This document shows positions 24,495-37,474 of a stretch of 64,000 nt of DNA, piece after piece. How positions within the stretch are numbered: position 1 is the stretch's first letter; the number at the start of each line of letters is the position of its first letter. A program made the position numbers and the translations under genes. This DNA comes from Lamellibrachia satsuma (Eukaryota; Annelida; Polychaeta; Sabellida; Siboglinidae): positions 11,424,162 through 11,488,161 of the forward strand of contig BSQZ01000006.1 of NCBI GenBank assembly GCA_033239005.1, read 5' to 3'. The notes under the pieces are model-generated. The model was not told the origin of the DNA. It searched no databases and saw nothing but the letters and a program-made list of their open reading frames with translations.

Positions 24495-25175
24495 AGCTCC
24501 TAGCGACCAAATATTTCACTTGTCCTAAATTCTTCCCAAGAACTACACCTAGCGACAAAATGTACAAATATATAAAATATATTCATTACAAGAAGTCTCT
24601 CCTATTCACCATATATTTAATACATTCACCAATATACATTGCAAGAAGCGCCTCCTAGTGATCACACATTTAATAACTGTACCTATTTGTTAACATTAGA
24701 GAGCAGATCTTTTAACCTTAGGCAGCCCCATTTGGCGCACTTAGGTCAAACTGGAGGAATGCGCTGATGCACTTGTGTGGAAGTGGGCAACGTCCTCAAC
24801 TAAAGCATTACGTGCCCTCTTTTAATTTCTTTCAATATTGACATCGCGCATAGCCACATGTGTTGGAGTCTATTCACATTTGGCGTTTCACCCAGCTATC
24901 TCCGTCCGTCCAATCCTGCATTTGCTTCTATCTATTAACATCTCCATAAGCTTCCGCCTGTCTTTCTTATCTTCACTTCCGTCCGCTTGCGCCTTCGTTC
25001 ATCACTGTTCGCCTTCATCTTCTAGCACCTTTGGCTGTCGACTCACCCCGTCCGCTAACATATTCAACCATTACAGGCCACGGCACCCCACCCACATTCG
25101 GCCGTCGTCTCTTCAGCCATTACTGCCCATCTCTCCCTTTTTTCACTTCCTTCCACTACCTCTACATTGACCACC
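24495..25175. repeat. Pyrimidine-rich duplicated segment
   Basis: It matches 44030-44470 in part (GCAGCTCCTAG(C/T)GACCAAATATT, ATCTTCTAGCACCT). The strand is strongly C/T biased at 24870-25170. No protein domain is recognised. Confidence 0.65.
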
Positions 25176-25530
25176 GTAAGGCTTCCTTGTCCACTTGTCA
25201 TCTGGGCCTTTGCTTTGTATGACAATCTTGTTAAATATTTTTTAAAGACGTGGAAATCCGTAAATACAATTCTATATCGACAGAAATTAAAAGCACTGCT
25301 TGAACACTCTTCATTGGATACATTGTGTGGTTCTTTTTCAAAATACTTCACAGAAAAGATAGTTCGAATACTATTGAATTTTGGCATTAAAAATAATGAC
25401 TATTATTATTCTGAACCACCTCTTTCTAGAAATGCTCTACAGTGTTTCACAACTGAAGTTCTTACTGAAGTTCTCATTATCATTAAAAAATCACCTAACA
25501 AATCGTATGATCTAGACACATGGTGATCCA
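25176..25530 (+). mobile_element. CR1 3' tail joined to L2 linker fragment
   Basis: CTTGTCCACTTGTCATCTGG through TTGTTAAAT is a CR1 tail. From 25245 the frame reads an L2 linker: LLEHSSLDTLC, FSKYFTEKIVRI, and KKSPNKSYDLD near 25515. The same junction occurs in reverse at 4997, so the two are copies of one event. The L2 part stops at the edge of repeat E. Confidence 0.75.
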
Positions 25531-25547
25531 CGTACCTGAGCACTAGT

Positions 25548-26715
25548 GGGGCACCATGCTAACTTTTTTTTAATGAAAACATATTTGATTTTACCGTCTT
25601 CTTCTTTATTGTTCTTGGAAATGGCAACCAAATTACAATAGAGATTTTGACGGAGTTTAACATACAATTTTCCATCTGATGATAACGATATATTTTGGGG
25701 CGCAGGCGGAATTTTAATAAAATACGTGCCCGGTTTGTTGGATATCTGCCTAGCATCAAAAAGTAAGGATTCATGGATGCCTATTTATATTTGCATCATA
25801 ATTACACACAACAACAAGTATCTTGTCAGTATTTATCCATTTGAAGAAAATCTGTAGTAAACCGGGATACGACAGTATTCCTCCCAAAACCCGTATTTTA
25901 TACGGGATATTAACGTTGACTATTACTTAAACTATTCACGCAGTACTTATATGAACATCAACTAACCTAGCTCATTCGCGATGGGATAAATGAGGGAGTT
26001 TTAAATTGTTGAATGCATTACACATCCCTACACAGTGGAATCAATTGCACATAAATACACTTACCTCATGTACGAATGCTATGCAATTGACAAAACATTG
26101 ATACATTTACAAAGGTAGCTGTTACCATCGCAACCAATCAACACTAATCAGCCAGACACTGCTAACTAATGTAATTTTCCAGTACTTACAACACCGTACA
26201 AGAGCATCAGGAATGGATGCATAGTACAGTACTGCAATACTCAATTTATAATTTGTAGGCCTATTGTGAGTATTTGCAATAGTGTATCGCCACCTAGCGA
26301 CCAATATGAAACAAACATGACTATCTATTAATTGCCTTCACAAAGAGAAAATAACCGCGCACTCCTAGTCTCGCTTATTCGATTCTCGCTCTTCTCGTGA
26401 ACTCGACGAGATCAGTCTGGCCTGATAAATATGGTGTGACTGTTACGGAATCCATTTTGTTTAGGCGCTATCGTGAATTGCCAGCAGCCCATCAGCGTCG
26501 TTATTGAGATTCTACACAATAACATCATTTTGCATGATTTAATTTTCAGTATGACAGTTGTGTCAACATAATCAAAGTTTAAAGCTGATTCGAATGACAT
26601 CGTAGAAACTGAAAACAGTTTACTCTTATTTGAAGAGTTAGCTAAATCCCCGGTTGAAAGAAAATCAATTAATTAATTAATTATATATGTACCTAGAATC
26701 TGGGTACATATCATA
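25548..26715 (-). repeat. 1.2-kb dispersed repeat E, inverted copy
   Basis: The minus strand matches 47100-48290 along its length: GTGGGGCACCATGCT at 25547, GATTTTGACGGAGTTTAACATA, the TCATGTACGAATG region, and the GATAGTAAACTTTG-type end near 26580. Confidence 0.8.
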
Positions 26716-26729
26716 ATCAATAATATATA

Positions 26730-27330
26730 AACATTTATTTTCGTTCGATGTCTTTATGTCAATTTTGTTTCAGCATAAAGTTCTACGTACATAACTACTA
26801 AGAAGATTAATGCATCGTCCTCTGTGTTGTACACCATTTCGCAGATTTGATACAATAGATCTTTCAATAACCTGATTGGCCTTAAGCGATGCGAAAACTT
26901 TTTTGTGGCCCGTCAGAAAGAAACGTTTCTGTCTGGCGACGCGTCAATCTGACATTGTCTTGAAAACCTTGTAACAACAAGGTTTACACACATTGGTTGT
27001 AGTGATATAGGCAGAAAGCCTGGTCGTTGTTATCCTAATGTCGATAGTCGATAATCATAAACATGTAACGTTTAAATGATGTTTAAAAATTATGGTTCAT
27101 TAAAAAAATGTTGGCGGGGAGATGTTAGAATAAAATTGATGTTATATAACATGATTCTACGATGCAAAAACTAGCATAATTTTTACGAACTGATTTAAAT
27201 GCATTAGCATGTGCATTAGCATTGCGTCGTGCGCGCGTCGCGCGCGTCCAATCGCTCTCGCATACTCCAAACAGAACACTCAAGTAACCCATTCTGTCAC
27301 GCAGCATGACAAACAAGAGGCATCTGGTGA
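26730..27330. repeat. Duplicated segment related to 20783-20880 and 33400-33850
   Basis: ATTTATTTTCGTTCGATG matches 32310; TCTGTCTGGCGACGCGTCAATCTGACA matches 33440; TTGGCGGGGAGATG(T/C)TAGAATAA matches 33774. It lies 5' of the receptor copies on their strand. The CG-rich patch at 27220-27250 has no clear meaning. Confidence 0.65.
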
Positions 27331-27380
27331 ACTTATGTACATTTATATACAGAAAATGTGTGTCAGCAGTGATTGAGCAA

Positions 27381-28964
27381 TTACGGTGTGTTCCTGTGAA
27401 GCAGGATGTAGTTCATTGTGGCTTTCTTGGACACATGTAGCACAGTCGCGGGTGGCTCATAGGAGTGAGTGTCAGCCTTACAGTTCACATTCACTGACAG
27501 AAGGGCAGCGATGGTGTCCTGGGCCAACTCCGAGCGGTGCTCCGTGTCGATCTTATTGACCATGGAGATAGCCCGCTCTGAGTCGGCGTTGCTGTGGAGC
27601 ATGTGTAGATAAATCTTCATGACGGCTGAGAGAGTGGCGAAGGGATGATCTCCCCTGCAGTGGGGCGTGTCGCCATGGCGGCCCAGAACGCATCCAAACC
27701 CCCATCCATCGGTGGCAGCTCTGCGTCCGTAGCCATGGCGAACTCCACGAATTCCGCCCGCAGCCTATCAGAGTAGTCTTCCGGGAGCAGGTGATCTGGC
27801 CAGATCGAGCACTGAAACACACCAAAGCAAAGCATTCAATACAAGTAAAGCAACACTTTTCTTGCAATCTCCCTGAACACCAGATCCAACTGAATCACAC
27901 CAAAACATTACAAGAAAGAACATACATACTTTATTATATAATATGCTTAGCTTAATACTGTTAGTTTGTTAACTTTCTTATTTTATATAAATAAATTAAA
28001 TATAGGTTGTCAGAATTTACGATGCATATATGTATGTACCTGTGTTTGTGTTGAATTTCTCCTTCAGATCTGGCCGGAGGACCTCCAACTCAATCAGCAG
28101 CTGATTGTTGGTGGGCAGTTTCTTTACCATCTTGGTCACCTACAAATCACATTTCATTTATAGTTTGTTTTAGCTTTTCGCAGAAATTTATACAAATCTA
28201 ACTATAAAATGATTCACATGACGAAGCGAGCCCGCACATCATCGCTGATGTGCAGAGCACCCTCTGCGTCTATGGCGTCATCCTCCTTATCCGCAGCCTC
28301 CGCGTCTGCGTGCTGCAGGTGATCCATCGCACGCTGCCCAATGTCCAGGTCGTCATCCTTCACCTGCCTGGTGCAGTCCACCTTGCCGAGGTCGTCCCGG
28401 ATGGCTGCCAGTTGGACGAAGCGTGCCATCATGCCGTTGATGAGGCGCCGTGACTCGTCAGCAATGAAGGCCACCTTCCTGCCATTGCCAATCTGAAGTC
28501 AGACATACATGTAGGTACAGAAACACAGCGAATGCATGCGATCGATAACAGCAAGGGGACACTTTCAATTTGGATCTATTGTGAAATGTGTTTCTATGAT
28601 TGTTAAGCTGCACAGCATAAAGAAAATACTGTCACGTGTAGACTATTATATTACCACAAAAAATATTAATAATATTAGTTCGCGGAACCAGTATTATCTA
28701 TGTCAGAACTGGTGAACATTAATATTTATCCAAATAACTATTTAAGTCGGATCATATCAGCAAAATCCGAAGCAAATTACATACCTGAAACAAGGCGTTG
28801 TACTTGTTCTTAGGCACCATGATGAACGCCATGAAGAGCAGGTAATGACACAACTGCTCTCCCCGGAACGCCTCTGAGCAGCGATTGACCCTGCTGTCCG
28901 CCTTCTGCGCCTCCGGATGGCTGTTAAAGTACGCCCGCATCGCAGCGTACTGGCTGAGGAGACG
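27381..28964 (-). pseudogene. hAT-type transposase relic with introns
   Basis: Four exon-like blocks lie on the minus strand. Block a is 28964-28785, exactly 60 codons. It reads [13 protein letters not shown] near its start and [20 protein letters not shown] at its end, and its donor is CAG/GTATGT. Block b starts at 28492 after a TTCAG acceptor and reads IGNGRKVAFIADESRRLINGM. Block c is 28139-28040 (VTKMVKKLPTNNQLLIELEV, donor CAG/GTACAT). Block d is 27811-27381, with LDAFWAAM, then the C-terminal HSNADSERAISMVNKIDTEHRS and ALLSVNVN. The HSNAD-ER-SMV-KI series is the hAT dimerisation region. Blocks b, c and d do not join in one frame, and block d itself shifts near 27645, so the gene looks dead. 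It might be a host gene of hAT origin with assembly errors. Confidence 0.7.
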
Positions 28965-28975
28965 CTGCACGCACG

Positions 28976-28978
<3 letters not shown>

Positions 28979-29023
<45 letters not shown>

Positions 29024-29158
29024 AAGAGAGAGAGAGAGAGACAGAGAAAGAGAGAGAGAGACAGACAGAGAAAGAGAGAGAGAGAGAGAGAAAGAGGGAG
29101 AGGGAGAGAGAGAAAGAGAGAGAGAGAAAGAGAGAGAGAGAAAGAGAGAGAGAGAGAT
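28979..29158. repeat. (GA)n microsatellite
   Basis: Interrupted GA/GAAA/GACA repeats. On the strand of the hAT relic this is a (CT)n tract ending 14 bases before its first visible splice acceptor. Confidence 0.95.
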
Positions 29159-29446
29159 AATACTTTTTTATATAAATTTATTCAGGTGGTTTTCGTTAAA
29201 TTGACTGCAAATTAAAATTGGTTTAGGACGTAATTACAGTTAATACTTCACATTCGGCCTGCCTTAAGTCTGATGTACCATGTTTTGAAAGCAAAACAAT
29301 CTGTCACATGCGTACAATTGTATACTGTACTCTATTCAGTACTGTGTATTTTTATTTGTAACACGGCAAGTAACATAAGTATTACACTTCTTCTTTCCCT
29401 TTTTTCCACAATTTTATATTTACGATATGTTGTTCTATGATGTTAT

Positions 29447-29454
29447 TGTTGTTT

Positions 29455-29513
<59 letters not shown>

Positions 29514-29530
29514 GAAAATAAAGATTCATT
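29447..29530. repeat. (TTG)n with AATAAAG-(ATTC)n end
   Basis: About 20 TTG units run into AAAATAAAGATTCATTCATTCA. Such an arrangement often marks a LINE or SINE 3' end, but I cannot identify the element upstream. Confidence 0.7.
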
Positions 29531-29639
29531 CATTCACTCACCTTATAAATTATAATATTTATAAATTCGTAAATTAGATGCCCTAACAAGTTATGATCTT
29601 TCATAGAGAGAAAATTAAATTAAATGAGTTCGTCAAACA

Positions 29640-30290
29640 AGTGTAATTCTTCCAAATAGAAGGAACAAAGTGTCATAAATGCGTGCGTGCGTGTGTATCT
29701 TCCTTGTGTAGTTTTGAATAGGTGCGTTTGTTGAGTACGTGTGTGTGTTTAGATGCATGTTTTGTCATCGTTGGTTATACCTACATGTATAACAATTGGC
29801 TATAGTGCACGATGTTTGATAGTTTTGTATGTACTAATGTTTGGTGTAGTTCGCAAACCCACTTAGACTATGTGTGATGATTTTTTTTATTTTCCATAGC
29901 TGGTGTATTGTTTAAAGTGTTAGGTAGAGTGCGTCTCAGGTTGATTAGCAAATTCATGTTGTGTTTTAATTGTATGTAATTCATGTTGTCTTCGTGTGTT
30001 GTGAGTGAAGATGTTTGCATTTGTTGTCAGCTGCCAATTTTGCAGGTAAGGTGGTAATAGATTTGCATAAATTTTAAATATAAGTTCTTCTTGTAATATT
30101 AGTAAATCTGTGATTTTTAAAAAAATAATCTTTTGAAAAGCGGATCCGTATGTGAATTGTATCTACTCGTTGTTAGTTTTCTAACAGCCTCTTCTTTTGT
30201 ACGTTGTGTATTCTTTCACTTTGAGAGCCACATATCATATTACAATAGTTCATATGTGTTAGGATTAGTGTATTACTTTAAAAAAAATTA
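29640..30290 (-). mobile_element. Faint LINE C-terminal region, L2-like
   Basis: Minus-strand frames give CNMICGSQSERIHNVQKKRLL, then RFSKDYFFKNHRFTNIT, LPAKLA, and LHSQHTRRQHELH. This is the order seen at the end of L2/CR1-like RT proteins (an xxWGSxx line, an LQKKALR line, and an HxYxTR line). It is very decayed and the call rests on pattern alone. Confidence 0.4.
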
Positions 30291-30354
30291 TGTTTTGGGG
30301 TAATACTTAATTAACAGTCCAATTGTTCTGGAACATTTATTTAAAGTGATTTTA

Positions 30355-30475
30355 CATTTACAAAGAAGAGGTCGACCAAAAAAAATTCTACAAGACATAA
30401 ACCTCAGCGGGACAAATTTACTAACTGCATTGCAAAAACGAATCCACTGGAAGGAAATCATTATCATCACGTAAG
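30355..30475 (+). mobile_element. RTE-like LINE 3' end, second copy
   Basis: AGAAGAGGTCGACCAA-AAAAATTCT, AGCGGGACAAA and TGGAAGGAAATCAT match 18390-18510. It is the left edge of the segment that carries psi-R4, as the full element is next to psi-R3. Confidence 0.8.
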
Positions 30476-30872
30476 TAAGTAACGTAACTATCATAGGTGC
30501 ATAGCCACAAAACCATGATCTTTGTTACACATTAATCAAGTCTACATGGCTCGTGTTTTTATATAAGAACACCTCCATAGTTCGCTCCGTATTGAGAATT
30601 ATAAAGCCGGATTAGTTTCACACATATCATATCAACCACACAAATATTCACCACTTTTATTGTTTCTCCAAGTGTAGGTACAACAATTAAAGAAGTATAT
30701 AACACAAAGAAGTGTGTATCGCATGTCCAAGCACCACAATTTAGAACGTGTGAGATTACATGCTACTAATGGGCATGCATGGTTACTAGTTGCCACGTAC
30801 AGAAGACGAACGGGTTGCTTACAAAAAAATACAGTTTTATATTGCAACAAGCTGCAAGACATATATTGCAAA

Positions 30873-31732
30873 TCACGTAGTCGTTGCGATGGGTGCAGGT
30901 CCTTCGCATTTAAAGAGAACCTTTCGACACTCTTTCTGGAATGTTTCGTACTGCAGCGCGTAAATGATCGGGTTGATGCAACAGTTAGCAAACGTCGCTA
31001 TGACGGTGAAGTTATAGAACCCGCTCTTGAAGTCGACGGGATAGCCGAAGTAAAACGCTAAAAACGTGCAATGGTTCCACGAGTTACATAAGACGTAACA
31101 TACAACGACAATGACTAACATCTTTATAACTTTTCGCCTGGTGCGCGCCTTCCAATTTATTGCCTCGTTGCCACTGGATTGTGCTTGTGGTATTACACGA
31201 ACCCGAAGTTGTTTGACAATTCTACTGTAGCAAGTAATAAAGACAGTAATCGGAATAAGATAGAGCACCAACAAAAAAATACGCCACAAACTTTCTGCCA
31301 CGTGGCACTGGCAAAAAGTGCAACGACATAACAACGACCGTCAATGACACCGGAAGTCGGCACGATGACACATAATATGGCCATTATTCCAGCCAACCAA
31401 GCCGAACCAGCCAACAGCAACACTTTTGTTCTAGAAAACGAGTTGTGGTGGAATATTGGGTGTACGATAGCGACATACCGTTCACTGGTTAAAACGATTA
31501 GTGCATATGACGAATAACTTAATAAGGTCAACAACGGCAGATCACTGAGCCACAACTTGCATAATACACCTCCCGTAATTCCTGATAAATTTGTCACGAC
31601 TTTGATGTATGTATTCGGCATGCGTAGGTTCTCTATTTCATGGTTCACCCAGTTGTTTTCTGAACCCATTTGTCGTGTTTCGGAGTCGTTAAGTGCCGTC
31701 TGCAAGACGCTGTCATTGTTAAACATTGCCAT
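30873..31732 (-). pseudogene. Receptor pseudogene psi-R4
   Basis: It starts MAMFNNDSVLQ at 31732 in the same GCCATGG context as psi-R3. After MPNTYIK the sequence jumps to TNLSGITGG, so TM1, TM2 and the first loop (about 175 bases in psi-R3) are deleted. TM3 to TM4 follow with ERYVAIVHPIFHH, then PTSGVIDGRCYV. In TM5, near 31270, one T is missing from a T run. The other frame then continues LYLIPITVFITCYSRIV, CYVLCNSWNH (TM6), NPIIYALQYETF (TM7) and ends at 30873. It is nonfunctional as it stands. It is more like psi-R3 than like R1 or R2. Confidence 0.9.
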
Positions 31733-32456
31733 GGCTTCTGCTGTTAAGCGGTAATGTTTTCACTTACGTCAGCATTATCCAATGTATATCCTTCACAGTA
31801 TCTCACAAAACATTGCCACAGTTCATAGGTATTTGTATTCTCCTTTATGTCAATGACAACGCTAAGAAATTTCTCACAAGAGCATTGTCAAGGTTACCAT
31901 TCTTACGCGTTAGTACTCTCCCGTGAGACACACTTTGTCGCCGAAGTATCCCATAGGATCATAGCAGTTGTTGCCTAATTCACTGCACCACACGTATGTG
32001 CGCATCACCTTAATGAATACACAGGTACGTACACAACGTACGGGATACAAACACCGACAAAGATTACATCTTTCAGAGCATATAACGGCATTCACATGGG
32101 TCAGTTTAGTTTATAAAGTATATGATGACTATATATTAGTGTAGTTTCGCATGCTTGGAGCATGGAGTCTGGAAAGGTATATATTGTGCCTAGGTGTTGC
32201 AATTGTGTATGACATCGTAAATAAAATTTGTATGTTTAGTAAAATTCAAGCCAGCATAAACGCATACTATACGACATCGTTCCTATGCCAGTAATCACTT
32301 ATTATAACAATTATTTTCGTTCGATATTTGTATGTAATGTTTTGTTTCAGTATCAAGCTACTACTACACTACTACTAACTACCAACGCAATGTCAACAAA
32401 CATTTAAAAGACAAAGTAGTTCGCCCTTCAATTAGAACTATGAATAGCCCTGTTAT

Positions 32457-32664
<208 letters not shown>

Positions 32665-32689
32665 ATGTGTATGTAGCTTGTTCATTTAG

Positions 32690-34080
32690 AATAAATAATA
32701 AGTGTGAAACATGCGAAGTGTCTGCAATTTCATTTCAAAATGTACTATTATGCATGCATTTGGGTTTGACATACTATTCTACTTATAGTGTTTTACGGCG
32801 GCAATTTTCAAATACAAAATCACTTCCGTAGCATTCCTAATCCATCATATCGTTTGTTTGACTATATGTCGCTATAAATAGGGTATCGTCATATAATCAG
32901 CTTAAAGCCAAGTATAACGGGAAAAGAGTCCATCTTCAATATTGCGGCCATCTTTAATTTACCAACCTATTTTTAAAACATTTGTAATTTAAATAATACT
33001 TAGAGGATACACAGCATCACTGGCAAAGGACAGTGAAGATTAAGCATAACAGTACAGTCAGCAGTATTTATTCTCTTTTTTTGTGCAACACCCATTTTGA
33101 AAATCAAGATGGCGGCCATCTACTACCGCACACATATATCTAAGCAATGAATGTGTGATATATAAATGGGTTTTGTTGATGCCAAGGGCTCCATGCACCA
33201 TTACTAATATGTCAGGAATCATTTAAATAATATTATGGTGGAAAATTGTGCAATTTATATGGCGGCGGCCATCTTGAATTTTTTTTAACTTATTCTGCTT
33301 AGAAAAGTTGCCACCCTAATTGTTTTAAGTCTTTATAACCTAAAGATTAAAAATCAAGTAAAAGTTTGCTTTTATCAAACACTCGGCACGAAATTACAAA
33401 AGGGCCTACACTATTAACGATAAGAAATGAATATTTCTGTCTAGCGACGCGTCAATCTGACACTCTCTTGAAAACCCTAGTAACGACAACGTTCACACAT
33501 ATTGGTTGAGGTGATAAAGGTATAAAGCATGGTCGCTGTTATCCTAAAGTTCAGTCATATAGTAACACATTATTGCAAAGTGTATATATTCTAACGTTTT
33601 GGCCGTTTAGATGTATTTTAAAGAACAACAACTTGTTTCATATAATTTTACCTTTGTATGTTTATTTTAAATATTGCACATTTGCAATGTATGCTGAATA
33701 GCCAATAATCGATTATCTTAAAAACACCATTTAAATTATATATATACACAAAAACTGTTCATTAAAACACATTTTGGCGGGGAAGATGCTAGAATAACAT
33801 TTATGCTATATAAGATATATACGATGCAAAAACAAAACAGACTTTTGACGAACTGATTCAGATGCATCAATATTAAGCTAATTAATGCACCCAGTGTAAA
33901 TGCGCCTTTTCGAACATTCTAATGAGCACATATATAATGTTTTTATAGAAATTTTAACTACTTGAACAGTATTTGGAATTAATGCCAAATACTATTTCTC
34001 AATGTACGCAAGAATCTATGATACATTATAATACTGACGTAGTGCACATTTAAAACACATGTAATTCGCTGAGTCGATAT
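32690..34080. other. No gene; three YY1-like motifs and a duplicated part
   Basis: GGCGGCCATC-type words lie at 32944, 33105 and 33262. The stretch 33400-33850 is shared with 26880-27170. No domain-like frame is present. Confidence 0.6.
33105..33120 (+). promoter_or_regulatory. YY1-like motif CAAGATGGCGGCCATC
   Basis: It contains AAGATGGCGGC, the well-known YY1 recognition core. A reverse-oriented version (GGCGGCGGCCATCTTG) is at 33261-33276 and a partial one at 32944-32955. No adjacent gene start was found. Confidence 0.4.
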
Positions 34081-34089
34081 CGTTCAGTT

Positions 34090-34945
34090 TAATTTTAGGT
34101 TTAACAAGGTTGCCATCCCAAACAACAAGTTTATCATATATTTGTCAATTCTATTTTTAAACATATTCACACTACTAGCATTAACACAATCATTTGGCAG
34201 TTTGTTCCATTCATTTATCACCATCTGTGAGAAAGAGTACTTTCTCATGTCTAACCTACACTGCTCCTTAATTAATGCTGCTTTACGTCCTCTGGTTCTA
34301 CTGCCTTTTTATGTATGAAGAACATATTCCTGTCAACATCCTCATAAACATTCACTATTTTAAACACTTCTATTTGGTCTCATCTTAGTCTCCTGGTTTC
34401 TAGTGTTGTCAAACCACATTGTAATAAGCGACTTTCGTAACTAAGGTCTCTCAATTCTGGAATAATTTTAGTTGCTCTTCGTTGTATTCTTTCTAACTTG
34501 TCTATGTCCATTTTACGATATGGTCTCCATGCTTGAATACAATATTCCAAATGTGGTCTAACTATTGCTTTGTACAGGGGTATAATTAGCTGTTTCTCCT
34601 TATACATGATAGTTTTCCTAATTATCCCTAGAATTTGATTTCCTTTCGAAGCAGCAATACCACATCGCCCTGAAACTTTCATGTCAGCACTAAATGTTAC
34701 TCCTAAGTCCTTTCCTTGTGTGGTTCTACTTAGTGCAGCATCCCCCATTTTATATTCTTCGTCCATGTTTCCATGTCCTATGTGTATACATTTACACTTC
34801 CCAAAATTGAATAGCATTTGCCATTTTTCTGACGATTTAACTAATTTATCTAGATCATCCTGTAAACTGTGTTTATCTGTATCATTAGCAACCTTTCTGA
34901 TTACCTTTCTGTCATCTGCAAATTTATTTACTATATTTACGTAAA
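34090..34945 (-). mobile_element. CR1 LINE, 3' part
   Basis: The minus strand begins at the catalytic FADD box (KFADDRKVIRKV, near 34920). It continues through WQMLFNFGKCKCIHIGHGN, KDLGVTFSADMKVS, QILGIIRKT, LYKAIVRPHLEYCIQAWRPY, ERIQRRATKIIPEL and GLTTLETRRLR, with a stop at 34380 and decay to the tail. The tail GGATGGCAA-CTTGTTAAA near 34100 matches the copy at 40646-42090. It is 5' truncated at motif C. Confidence 0.9.
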
Positions 34946-34949
34946 CGTA

Positions 34950-35690
34950 TTAGTATTGCGCATTTTTGTAATGTTTAAAACATTGTTTTAGTAGATTGCA
35001 GGTGCAAAGGCAAACCGAAAACATACATGTTACTTCCTTTTTAGGAGCGGTCCGGATACGTCTGCTTCGTGCGGCGCCAACAACACAGTGGTTAACAACT
35101 ATACTATGCAATGTATTAATACGTGATTTTACTGTGACACACACTGATCATGTGCATTTGTTTGCCATAAACTGACTTTAACGCATCGAAACGGGAGCCC
35201 ATAAGCAATGTGTGTTTTTACTAGCTTTTTTACCAGTTTGATTACCAGCAATAATACAACCGACCACACATCAAGTTCCAGTGCTCTCGTCTATTGAGTT
35301 CACGGGCTCGTTTTGTCAGAAATAATGAGACTAATGCGACGTGGCTCACCGTATTTGAGTAATAATTAATTAGTACCAGCGACAAGAAAAAATAAAGAAA
35401 GAACGAAATTACAAAAAAAAACGCCTAACAACGGTACTCATTTAAAAAGCATCATTATGGAGGACTTGGTGGGTTTTCTGGAACCCGTCTTAGCCTCTCC
35501 AGTGGCATATCAAGGATGGGGGAAGTCGTGGGGAGAGTTGTCACCCATTAGTTTACCATGCTGCCATGTATTGGCGCAACAAGTTAAACGTGAAGAAAAT
35601 CAAACATATAGCTTAAACTTGTTTTGTAAACTATTCGGTATTACATTGTGACATGCCTTAGACATAATAATCGCTGTCTTAAATTTAACT
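34950..35690. other. No gene seen
   Basis: A short plus frame at 35457-35651 has no known domain. No repeat partner was noticed. Confidence 0.5.
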
Positions 35691-35694
35691 AGGT

Positions 35695-37290
35695 CTACAT
35701 TTTTAAAACTACGCAGTTACTCCATATCTCACTACAATACTTAATATTTTTGAAAAATAGACAACCATACCATATGTGCATTCCATCATGATTAATTAGA
35801 CAACTTGCTTTGTAAATGATCGCTGCAACTTTCGACAATTTTGTCGTAACCGTATTAATCTGATGTTTCCAGTACAGATCGTGAACAATAAATACTCCTA
35901 GCATTTCATTTACACGTACTCTGGTTATTCTTTCGTTATTTATGCACAAATTAATGTCAACATCTGGACGGTACCTGAACAACACATAATTTGTTTATAA
36001 TGATAATTTGTTTACAGCAAACCATAATACACAATTTGGCAAGTTGTCTATTTAGCATATCTCGTAGTTCTAATTGATTGCTACTGGCACAAAATATATT
36101 CGTATCGTTAGCAAAAAATATGCTTTTACTAATTTTGATACGTTGCAGAAATCATTAACATAGAGGATAAATAATCTGGGTCGTAAAATAAACCTCTGCG
36201 GAAGTCCACATGTCATATCTAATAGCTCCGAGACGCACACGTCAATATTTATAAATTGCTTCCTGTTCATAATGTAGCTTTTAATGCAATAATTTGCTAC
36301 TTCATACACACCTATCCCCTTAAAGTAAATGTGTGGGATATTTCATCAACTGGCGTTGTCTACATAACATGGTACAACATCGCCCAAGTTTCTTTAGTAT
36401 GTCGTTACTTTACTGACAACAGTTTATTGTAAAGTGCTTTTTCAGCCAATCCTAAGCTAGACCTAAATCTATTTTTATACGTTTGGGTTCTGCCCCGGGA
36501 ACATGTTCTGTAAAGAACATTCTTCTTACGAAACGCATTTTTGTAACCAGGGTTTTGTTCTTACATGTTTGCTTAACCATAGCTTTATTAACTGTGTAAT
36601 GATGGTTGTACAATATACTAAATCTGTTGACAAAGTTGCTAAGCGCCAGATTTACATAATCGGTTTGTAACACATTGTCCCACTCTTCTTGTCTTAAACT
36701 TTCAAAAAACAAAAACACATATAATCTTTTACGTTTCTTACATATTTAAATGTGTCGTATTTATGTTTGTCTGTTTCATAATTACACCAATCGAATATCG
36801 GCAAATTACCACTAATGTCACTGATTAATAATTCGATTCTAACTATGTAATTCGTTTGATTAGTAAATATATTATCTTTCAAAGTACGACTCGGCCAGCT
36901 TATTATTGGATGCAAACCTAAACCGTACATATAATATAGAAACTCTTAGTCAGATTGTGTGTTTAAAGTTTTAATAGATCAATATTATAATCACCACATA
37001 CACAGATATATTTCCTTGGCATAACATCAGTCAACAACTGTTATATGCTCTCACAAAATAGATAATAACTGACCCCGGTGTTTTGCAGACACAACTCACT
37101 ATTATATTTATTTGTTTTTCATATCCAATTCCGCAGTGACACTATTCAAATATATCCTCTATCAACTTGGATTGCACTGCTCGAAGTGAGCTAGTGAATG
37201 ACTGACATATAGCGCAACGCCCCCTCCTTTTCTGTTATGTCTTACAATGTGAAAAAAGCTTCACATCCACTTACTGAATAATCATCAGTT
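35695..37290 (-). mobile_element. Decayed L2-like LINE
   Basis: In minus-strand order there is the endonuclease YRxPG region (37290-36975, shared with 20900-21210), and an endonuclease end reading LISDISGNLPIFDW near 36800. A linker with NHHYTVNKAMVKQTCKNK follows near 36590. The RT piece is DMTCGLPQRFILRPRLFILYVNDF (36210-36140), a worn GVPQGSILGPLLFILYVND. The C-terminal part is INNERITRVRVNEMLGVFI, then KLSKVAAIIYKAS (35935-35800). The FADD box is lost. Confidence 0.75.
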
Positions 37291-37474
37291 GTGCATGAAT
37301 GTATCAATGATAGGTCACTCTTTGATTTGACATTAAGTATATGTTACATTTATAACAAATGCATACGTTTAATGTGCTATGATTTTGCAGTCTATTACGA
37401 GTGTTTACGTGCTTTAATTTCTGCTTTGCCAAGTAATAACACCGTCATCTTTAAGTAATGTAAAAGCTTAACAA

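Noticed and set aside
25031..25222. Pro/Ser-rich frame in pyrimidine-rich DNA
   Set aside because: Composition explains it, and it runs into a CR1 tail.
28885..29204. Arg-Glu repeat proteins
   Set aside because: They are translations of the (GA)n microsatellite next to the hAT relic.
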